Part shown: positions 55,724-64,000 of the stretch, in pieces
Layout: each line of letters starts with the position of its first letter
How positions within the stretch are numbered: the stretch's first letter is position 1
Assembly: GCF_030272615.1 (NCBI RefSeq)
Contig: NC_081406.1
Coordinates: 210,960,997 to 211,024,996, forward strand
Source of the DNA: Cryptomeria japonica
Taxonomy: Eukaryota > Streptophyta > Pinopsida > Cupressales > Cupressaceae
Direction: 5' to 3'
DNA: 64,000 nt
Notes under the pieces: generated by a model
Databases searched by the model: none
Told to the model about the DNA's origin: nothing
Seen by the model: the letters and a program-made list of their open reading frames with translations, nothing else
Translations under genes and position numbers: made by a program

Positions 55724-58700
55724 ATGGACTCATCTTCTAGCAAAAGAGACAAAGAAATTGAAAGACTTCCAGCCACCATGAAATACCAGTATCAGGGATA
55801 GGTCTATATTTCGAAGTTAGAAGATCAAATTCGATGGGTCACAGACACCGAAATCGGTCATGTAGAAATTGGAGATATTGAGGTCCAGTTGGATAAACCT
55901 AGTCTAGATTCTCTCCACTGAAGAATCAAGAAGTCTGGTCTAGTGGAAGCTACTGTATTCCCACAGTCGCTACAAGCACCAGAATTTATAATGACCATTG
56001 CTCCATTCTACAATCCAGAGACTAGAAAGTGCACTGATGCATAGGGAAAAACAATTATTGACTTGTCTCCAGATATGCTGGGGTTCATCTTTGGAATCCC
56101 AACCAGGGAGGAAGCATTTTTATTAACTGAAGAAGAGGCCTTAAAGGCATGGAATGACAAAATATCAACCAATAAGAGGCACATGAATGCCAACTGGCTA
56201 GAAGAGGAAAGAAAGATAGGGCTTAAGGCGACAGAGATCCTGAGGGCAGATTTAAGGGAACCCCAAAAGGACCTGATCATTATGCTCAGCAAGGCCTTTG
56301 GCAAATCGGACTACAAGCACTTCCATCCCTAGATGTTCCAGTTCATGAGCACCATGTTAATACGGAAACAATTCTTTGACTGGCCACATATCCTCTTTGA
56401 TAATATCTATAAGCAGATGAAAGAGGTGCAACACACACAAAAATTCTTCTTCACATCATATGTCATCTGGGTAGCTGCTAGAGCTGGAAAATTCCCAGGC
56501 CTACAGGTGGAAGGACAATTAGGAGAGAAGGAAAGAAGAAGAAGATATGGGAGTATTATTCCTAACTCACTCTAGCCAATGCCAAGCTGGTTAATGATGC
56601 CTTTGTTTTCCCAATAATTATCAAGTTGATAGGGGATGCAGGATATCGGATTAGCTCAGAGGCTATGACTATCATCTGGGAGTGGGCATGTTGGTTCATC
56701 CAAAACCCACGATCCACTTACATCAGGGTTAGTAGATTCACAGGGAACCCAATGTTGCTGCCTCGTTATTGCAACGATAGGGTGATTCTGCTAGAATATG
56801 TAAGGCAGCTTGTAGGCCTCCAATTACTGCTGTCATCAAAGCATAAAACATGTTTCGATTTCTTGGTGTCTATTGGGTACTTTGCCTGTTCCAAGATACA
56901 AGTGGCAAAGTTGGCGGAACAAGAGCTTCAAGATATAAACTTGAAGGAATACGATCATGCTAGAGAGTTTTATGATCCCTACGGGAAACTTAAACAAGCT
57001 ATGCCTAAGGCATATGAGGGGCATAGGCCCAGCTTGGAAGACTCCTGGGCTAACTTACAAGATAGCTTCGAAGTCAGGGAAAAGAACTATAACAGGTTAT
57101 CTGTCCCACAGGTGAGAGATTTTGGTATTGAGACTAACCCCCCAAAGGACCTGAGAGATGATGGAGAGTTACTTGATCCAGTCTATAGAGAATCAAGAAT
57201 AGATAAGAGGCCCCTCTCCCCAGTAAAATGGTCTACAACTGAAGATACAAATATGGGGCAGGTCTTGCAGGCGGTCATCAATAGAACTGAACAATGGTTA
57301 AGCCAGAGGGTAAGGCCTAGCGTATCAAAAACAAAATAGAAGGAGTCCACCTCAGGGGTACCTCAGTCAAGAGGCCATAAGGAATACACTCGAAAGACAA
57401 GGTCAGCCTCAAGGCGGAATACCTCCACCGATACAGGTGATGAAGATAAGCCACAAGAGAGTATTGAGGACTTATTGAATAAACTCTAGGAAAAGATGAG
57501 GGAGTCTGAACTATTGAAGAAGGCTGCAGACCTAGGGGTGACCGATGGGCTGGGTGCGGTGCCACTCGCCTAAGTTATCCCACCAAGGACGGCTATAGGC
57601 CACACCGAAGGAGAGGGTACCCAAGAACAAGAAGAGAATGTAGAAGCCACTGAGAAGGTACCCGCTCAACCACCTTCCATAGGTACAACAAGTGCTCCAG
57701 GAACCACTGCTCCTACATGACCATTAGTCAATGTATCTATAGGGCAGCCCGGAGTGCAAGGCTTCACATCTACTACTAAAGGGGTAAAAGTTAGAAACAT
57801 TGAGTCCAACTCCGATCAAGAAGAGGAGGATTTTGAGCAACAACAACCGCTAGAAGGCGAAGGGGGTGAAGTAGAAGACATATTGAATGAAAGGTTGATC
57901 CTACCCCCCCAAGATCAAGAAGTCCTTCTAAAGGATATAGCAGTCGGGCAAGCCGAGACAGAGCCAAGTGATGAAGAAATGACATTGAATGAAGAGGTCA
58001 GTGGAAAGCTAGGGGAATTACACAGACAACAAGCTCTCCAAGCTAATCTATCCCGCCAAATTTCCTCACCCCAAGATTCTGGGCAAGAGCGAGCCAAAGT
58101 GAGAGATGAAGCAGAAGAGCAGGCAGAGGTCCATATCATAACTACGGATATTGTATCACATCAAGGTGATAAGGATGAGGATATATCGCAATGGCTGGAG
58201 TGTACCTTCAAAAAGAAAAAGAGGAAAGAGAAACTCCCAGAAGTCACTCTACAATAAGTAATCACTGAGGAACCTTCAAAGGTTAAAAGGCTGAAAACCA
58301 TCCATCATCTATCAAAAACAGATTCCGTTGAGGTGATTGCAGATGTGGCAGTACCGTATGAAGTCGAAGGACAGGTTTCCCCCAAGTATCAAATATCTCA
58401 GGTGAATTTGGGTAAGCAAACCAAGTGGGGAGAGCTAGATACCTTGGAGCTGGCCACAAGTGTTGTTAGAGGGCGTGTGGAAAAAGAGCATACCTCAAAT
58501 ATGGAGCTTAAGGCACAACTTGGGCAATATAAATAGCTCCTGATAGAAATGTGTAAACCTCTAGATTCTTATAGAACGGATGACCTTCCTTCGACCTCAT
58601 CACTACCAGAGGAAGAGGTAAAGGCACTACTAGAGGTGAGACGAGTAGCTGCTGTCGCCAAATCTTGGATCAAGGTAAATGCGGCCAAGATTAGACTATT

Positions 58701-59472
58701 TTTGCAGAATACAATGAAAATATACCGTAAGGCGGTACAGGCAGGCGGAGCTTTGGCAACATGCTCCACACAATGGGAGTGGAAGGAGAACACCTTTAAT
58801 AAACAACTCCTAGTTTTGAAAAAGATACTACGGTTAGGAGAAGAGGTGATAGTAAAATAAGACCTCTTAGGAGGGGATAGTTGTGAGAATTTACAGTCCT
58901 ACATATAGATTTTGGAGCTAAAAATAGAGATGTATCAGCAGTATATCAAGGAGATGACTAACATTCGAGACCCTCTCCTCAAGGAAATTTTGTCATATGA
59001 GAATTTTGTGACAAATATACTAGGACCTTTTGGCCTCAGAATAGCTGATACCAGAATAATGGATCCACAACAAGTTTTGAATCAATGGGATGCGTATGAG
59101 GCACAAAACCTAGGACCTGCCGCCCAGTTTGATGTCGCACTTATGGCTAGATACACATAGCTGATTACTCAGTGTCAAGAGGTGGTGGATACGGTAAAGG
59201 AGTTAGAGGAACAAGGAGCACATGCAGATGAGGCTTTGAAGAAATATAAATTTAGAATTAAGCATGTAGCCAATCCTCCAATCAAAGCAGTTGCATGTAT
59301 AATTGAAAATTATAAGGCTTTTACCAAGAAATAAAAAGATAAGCACACAATTGCTAAAGATAGCAAAGCTTTTTCTTGTATTTTTAAAACTGCTGCTCCT
59401 ACTCAAGTTCTAGTTCTGAGAGAAATTCTGCATGATTATGAAAATGTGGCTCACCAAGTAGGGTTTTCGTAG
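55724..59472 (+). pseudogene. LTR-encoded protein copy in the E3 3' LTR (decayed)
   Basis: Same gene as 41980-45740. It starts MDSSSSKRDKEIERL after the acceptor CACTTGCAG/GTTTGAG. It has its own nonsense codons and an indel near 56540, and it lacks some found in the 5' LTR. Three premature stops are shared by both LTRs: 42298/56042, 43755/57487 and 45600/59332. The last open stretch ends at TAG 59470-59472. Confidence 0.72.
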
Positions 59473-61726
59473 TGCTCATGCAATCCCCATTTTGTAGTTG
59501 TTAAGTGGAGTATCGAGGCAAAAACTTGCAAGTTAACTGTGACTCCTAGGATCAGTTCTTAATTTAGAGTAGAGTTTTTTCCTAGATAGTAGGGTGGGAA
59601 ACTTTTATAAATTGAGAAGTTACATTCATTTGTAAGGGTCCCAAATTGATGATTTGTGGCCTACTTAGAGACTTTAGATTATTTTGGAGATTGTTAAGAA
59701 GTTTGAGTTATTTTTGTTATACATTCATGGAGATTAATATGAAAAAGCAGCTTGTAGATTGCTTGATCTACATTTATATTCTACCAAATTGTTCTGTGTA
59801 ATTGGGTAACGTCTATTGTTTTGAGTTAGCAGCGTGGTAATCTTTTTGTCTATCATGTTATGAATCATATTCCGCACGTCAGTGGTGTATGAGAATTACT
59901 GTGATAGGCCATATTGATGATGATTTTATGTCCACATATTTGTGAAATTGATGATTTTTGCAGGTTTTCTGGAGGTCCGTTGTTGAATGCTAACTTGGAT
60001 AATATTTCATAATTGCTCGGATTGCAGGGAACTAATTGAATAGTTTATTATGTTTTCATTGTATTGATCTTTATTGTTATTTTTTTGTTTCCCTTATGCT
60101 TCTCATTTTATTTCCCCAGGGAATCTTAAATCATAAAATACAAAAAAGAGGAAGTGCAATTATCCGTAACTAGCGAGATTTAGCTCTAACCAACAGGCCC
60201 CTTTACAGGTATAACCACATCAACCATTGAGCTATCCATCACCGTCAAGACCCGACTACAGAGACCTTGGGGTAGTGAGTTCTTCCAAACTCATTACTTT
60301 TTAGGAGAGGTGGTGAGTGTTTGCATAAACTACCTGACTGTTGGTGGGTGTGTCAAAACACACGTCAACACAACTACTCCTTGATTTTTCTCTGTCATTC
60401 ATTCTTCCTCGAGCCGCACTCCTCTAATCCGATCCACAAATCACGAGATCCATACTAAATGCACACCTGTAGAAACACCTATTCCTACACAACACTTCAC
60501 CGACCTTTGCGAGCTTGCAACTTCATCTCTACGTGGCGTCCATGTCAGTATCCACCTCTGCTCGAACAACTATGTCGGTATGGACTGTATCACCAACCAA
60601 GTCCATTATCGGGTTCATTTATCGACTTACTAACCCTACCGGTAAAATCCTCAAGCAAGTCTGTCATTAACCTTGCACTCTGCTTCTCTTTTGGTGGAAC
60701 ACTCGACCGGTCAACACTCTTGCTAACCAACCTTATGCACATCTTCATCAGATGGGAGTCTTCTACATCTGCACCTTGTCTGTTTAGCTGATGGACATAC
60801 ATACCGGTAAACGCTATTGATGATACTATGTCATCAACCTTCACCAGACTCCATCTTCAATCCGGCCATTTTCCTTTGCTTGCATCTGCTCACCCTGGCC
60901 TTCTCCTTGATTAGCTTTGACCATATCTCAACCAGTTTGTTAGAGTGACAAACCCATCACTCTTCAATTGCATTGACATCCCAACATGCCTTCTCTTTCG
61001 GTCTAGTGCATAACCTTGATTTCATGCACTCAAGACATTCCTTTGTTTCACCGGTAGATCTGGTGTGAGCCTTCAAACACTTGCCTTTACCTCTTCTTCC
61101 TTATCTCATAGAACAATAATGCACATTATGCATAATAGGAGATAAGCTCCACTTATCGATGAAGTGATACGTTGTCATCTGCATCTTGCAATGCACTCAT
61201 GTGACTTCCCTATTTGTGCAACACATCTTCAAATAGGCACATGTGATTCGGTGTGGGCACATTCACTGTCAGTCATTACTTCACATGGTGACCGCATCTT
61301 CATCCAGTGGGATTCGTGCCGTTTTGTATCCACACAGCATACCGGTGACTTGTTCATCCTTCTTCTGTGTTGATGTGATTTAGGTAACATTCTGCCTCTT
61401 CATCACAAACAACAACTCAAGCATCCTACTCATTATCAACACTTCACTTACCAGTTGACATACTCTCCTTACTGGTGATACACTGTACTGGTATCGGTAA
61501 CCTTTCCATTTCATCCACACAAGTCAGGCACTAACTTGTGTACCGGTGACACCAGTGGTCATTCATCTAAATGACATTCTCTTCCTTACCTTACCGATGT
61601 TCTGCAACACAAGGTGATATCAAAGATATCTCATCCTGTACTCCTCCATGACAGTGTTGCACATACATCTCTCATACCGGTAGTTATCTTATACCGGTTG
61701 GCATCAATGACAACACAATGCCAACA

Positions 61727-63990
61727 ATATCCACTTCAACACCTTGAGGCGAGGAATAATCTTGTCTTGCATTGGTTGGAACTCTTCCCATACTCCTACC
61801 AAGCATTGTATCCTACTTATGAGCAGTGTTGTTCTATCATAGACTTGGATGAACTGGACTAGGAAGTCATCTGCCTACTTCAAAATATCTTCTATCCATT
61901 TTCCAACCTCCTGGTATTTACTACTCATTGCCTCATTATCATTAGGTGACCCTTGGGCAATAGCAATGGGTGAAACAAATGTAGGATCCTCATGCCTTAG
62001 GGGATTCAACCCCTCATTGTAATCCTTGAGTCTCCTATTCTCAATCTCTAACATTTCCCTCTTCTCTTCAACTCTGTTTAATCATGCTTCAATAGCCTTG
62101 GCGGAATCATTCAACTCATCAAACTCTTGTTTCTTTGTGGATGGTCCAATATCAATTGTTGTAACTTGATAGTCCATGGGAGTGATCTCATCTCTTGGCT
62201 TGTCAACTACTGCGACAACCACCTGCACAATGTGGGATCCTGAATCATCTATAGTAATTTTAGAGAACTTCTTTGCTTTCTTCTTTTCTTTAGCCTTACC
62301 AATCTAGGCTAAGAATTCATCTATATCTTCAATAGGTTGTGCTTCTACAACTTTCTTCTTCTCCATACTATTCATCAACCAATCAGGAATTGTAGAAAAT
62401 TTCATCCCATCTTCAAGTTGATGATCTTCATCAAGTTCTCTCATGGTGGAAATTACATCATCATTTGCTCCCTTATTACTAAGATCCACCACATCATCAC
62501 CTAAATGGATATGAAGCTGAATGGTTGGCGATCCTAGTTGTTGTTCTTCATCCTCATGTGGTGCTGATTGGGTTGATGCATGTTCATCCTGATTATTATC
62601 TGATAGGATCTCCATATCGGAACCTTGTTCAAACTCCTTGTCTTTCTCTACTATGTCATTCTCCTTAATGGGTGAGGAACTCACATTAGACTAAGGAGTG
62701 TTGGACTTGTGTTTCTTATGTCTGGATTCCTAACTGACAATCTCCTTACCCTTTGCTTGTGTTCCTCCAGCTATGCCCTTTCTTCTCTTAGGAGCTTGGC
62801 TTTCCTCATCATTGTTTTCTCTCACATCACTTATACTTTTTTCATCATCATTGAGAGAAAACTCCTCATTCTTCATTTTCTCATAGGTCAAGGTGGTTTT
62901 CTGCCTCCTTAGCTTGTTGATTTGTGTATCTACCCATTCTATGGAGCAATCATTCACTTCCCTCATTAAAAAGTTAAAGTCCACTACCTTGGGTAGTGAC
63001 CAATCAAGTGATGGAACATGCTTATCCTTCTCTTTTGCATATTGAGGATGAATATGATTCTCATCATCCTTTACTTGATCAAGAATTGAGAAGAAGCTAC
63101 ATTTCCTCATGAAGTCCACTAGCATTTGAGACCACATCTTTCTCCTAACTCCGAACTCCTCTATAAGATTTGCCCAATAGCCCTTGATGTCAACCTTGTG
63201 TGTAAACTTTTCTCCTTTAGCTATTCAAATCCTCTTGAATGAATCAAAATGGTTTCTTGCCTTGTATATTCCAAGATGGAAAAAATCTAGTTCTTTGTTA
63301 ATTGTATCTATTACTGCTGCAGTGGGGCATATCCCCATCATCTTCCCAAGCATGATAGGAAACTTAATACCTTGCCTGTGCTTCTCTTTCTGAATGCAAT
63401 CAAATTTTGATAGTTGCCTCGCTTCCTCAGGCAACACCATCTTGTCAGTTGGATACGATAGAAGCTTGTATGGTTCGGAAGTGAATCTTTTAATCCTTAG
63501 GTATGTGAAGGTAGGGAATTGAATAAACCATGATACATACTTCTCTACTAATGCCATTGCCTCCTTGGACAACCTCTTATATACTTAACATTGTAGCAAA
63601 CATGTGAGGTACATGATGAATGTATCATTCACCCTTCTATATTGTTCTTTCTCATGAAGGTGGAGTTGTGGATAACATTCATACACCTTATATTGTCTTG
63701 GCCTCTTCCCAACTTTGCTCTTGCATATCAATCCTTTGTATATGATGTTTCTTGCTAGCATGTAGATTTAGTAGGAAGTCATGTAGAAAGACTTCATCCT
63801 CTCCAAATTCCTCAACTAGATATCTAGGTTTTCACTTGTAATCTTTGCCCAACTTATCATTATTGTTCCGGCTGATATTTCCTCAATGAAATAAAACATC
63901 CATTTTTTGAATAAAGCTCCTTGAGGTGTTCCCATGATCCTATTGAGTAGAAATATCATGTCACTATACTCCTCTTTGAAATTTGAACTT
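61727..63990 (-). pseudogene. E4 LTR-encoded protein, N-terminal and middle part
   Basis: Reading down from the window end, homologous blocks appear in E1 order: KWMFYF-like near 63900, WFIQFPTFTYLRIKRF near 63510, MVLPEEARQLSKF near 63430, a Trp-Val-Asp block (IEWVDTQINKLRRQK) near 62920, a basic cluster APKRRKG near 62780, IPDWLMNSMEKKKVVE near 62375, and YQEVGKWIEDIL with DKIIPRLKVLKW running into 61727. Several stops and shifts interrupt it. It is the most diverged copy here. Confidence 0.68.
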
Positions 63991-64000
63991 AGGAGTCTCT

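Larger units (their letters stand above)
40777..60370 (+). mobile_element. E3: complete giant-LTR Ty3-type retrotransposon, 19.6 kb
   Basis: Two direct LTRs (40777-46637 and 54493-60370, about 5.87 kb each) flank a 7.9-kb interior. A perfect target duplication CAACT lies at 40772-40776 and 60371-60375. The LTR start is TGTTATGCCTAGCA (first base A in the left copy) and the end is ACACACGTCAACA in the right copy. The interior encodes gag, protease, RNase H, reverse transcriptase, a second RNase H and integrase in one frame. There is no chromodomain. The two RNase H domains suggest the Tat/Ogre side of Ty3 elements. The LTRs are longer together than the interior and each contains a diverged copy of the LTR gene. 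Confidence 0.92.
54493..60370 (+). repeat. E3 3' LTR
   Basis: Colinear with the 5' LTR and visibly diverged by many substitutions and small indels. Hairpin block 54570-54965, TATA box 55002-55010, second block 55270-55620, LTR gene 55724-59472. It ends CACACGTCAACA. Confidence 0.9.
39604..61726 (-). mobile_element. E5: ACCGGT-rich solo-LTR-like element, split by E3
   Basis: Without E3 this is about 2.5 kb: 39604-40776 plus 60376-61726. It starts TGTTAGACACAATG and ends CACAATGCCAACA, so TGTT...AACA termini. Both halves are studded with ACCGGT-type hexamers. It interrupts the E4 gene. No coding region was recognised and no target duplication could be confirmed next to these ends. The minus orientation is inferred from the TGTTGGCATTGTG start. 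Confidence 0.55.
38139..64000 (-). mobile_element. E4: giant LTR of the same family, split by E5/E3, continues past the window
   Basis: The left end (C)GTTGATGTGTTTTTTTACACC, then AATAAAATACCCAAAGATA, matches the left ends of E1 and E2. A degenerate copy of the LTR gene follows on the minus strand: C-terminus at 39074-39603 and the rest from 61727 to the window end. Its protein homology runs smoothly across the join, showing that 39604-61726 is an insertion. The right terminus and target duplication lie outside. Confidence 0.75.

Noticed and set aside
60459-61862. ORFs in the right half of E5
   Set aside because: No homology or motif recognised and no codon-like pattern; the segment is the ACCGGT-rich non-coding element.
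39599-61864. TAGGA at 39599-39603 and 61860-61864 as the E5 target duplication
   Set aside because: E4 protein homology runs unbroken through 61860 down to 61727, so 61727-61859 belongs to E4; the match is chance.

Overview
The window is nuclear DNA of a land plant, most likely a gymnosperm (conifer-like). The evidence is one chloroplast fatty-acid-synthesis gene stretched over more than 22 kb by retrotransposon-filled introns, plant-type splice sites, and otherwise nested LTR retrotransposons and their solo LTRs. The species cannot be named from sequence alone.

Host gene. A plastid 3-oxoacyl-ACP synthase II (KASII) lies on the + strand from 15060 to 37013. Twelve exons were found, with consistent GT/AG junctions and phases. 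From the Met at 15068 they give 435 residues. Upstream exon(s) for the transit peptide were not located. Intron 2 (13.2 kb) contains a Ty3-type element (E6), which itself carries a foldback element and a 7.5-kb giant solo LTR (E2). Intron 10 (5.6 kb) holds a decayed hAT transposase.

Giant-LTR family. Five copies of one retrotransposon family are present: E0 (1-1681, partial), E1 (4561-13174, solo LTR, TSD GGTCC), E2 (17397-24945, solo LTR, TSD GAACC), E3 (40777-60370, complete, TSD CAACT) and E4 (38139 to beyond the window end). E0, E1, E2 and E4 are on the - strand; E3 is on the + strand. Each LTR is about 5.9-8.6 kb. The LTRs that can be read in full have the same layout: a 5' end with a GGGGACCCCC-like palindrome, a long array of hairpin-forming repeats, a TATA box, a putative 5'UTR intron, a roughly 1,070-codon gene inside the LTR, and a 3' end related to GTACACGTCAACA. 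In E1 this LTR gene is fully open (1,068 codons). In E2 it has two nonsense codons, and in E3 and E4 it is decayed. I do not recognise a characterised function for the protein. It has an N-terminal conserved region of about 500 residues, a basic/acidic low-complexity linker with a likely nuclear localisation signal, and a helical C-terminal region.

E3 is the full element: two LTRs of about 5.87 kb around a 7.9-kb internal region. Its gag-protease-RNase H-RT-RNase H-integrase is one unbroken reading frame interrupted by 15 nonsense codons (10 TAG, 5 TGA, no TAA). An additional RNase H domain sits before the RT.

Layout by region: 1-1681 E0 LTR with a 27-bp minisatellite; 1682-4560 AT-rich spacer with a coding remnant and a weak candidate exon; 4561-13174 E1; 13180-15059 KASII upstream spacer; 15060-37013 KASII with E6/foldback/E2 in intron 2 and hAT in intron 10; 37014-38138 3' flank with a 144-bp duplication; 38139-64000 E4, split by an ACCGGT-rich element (E5, 39604-61726), which is itself split by E3.
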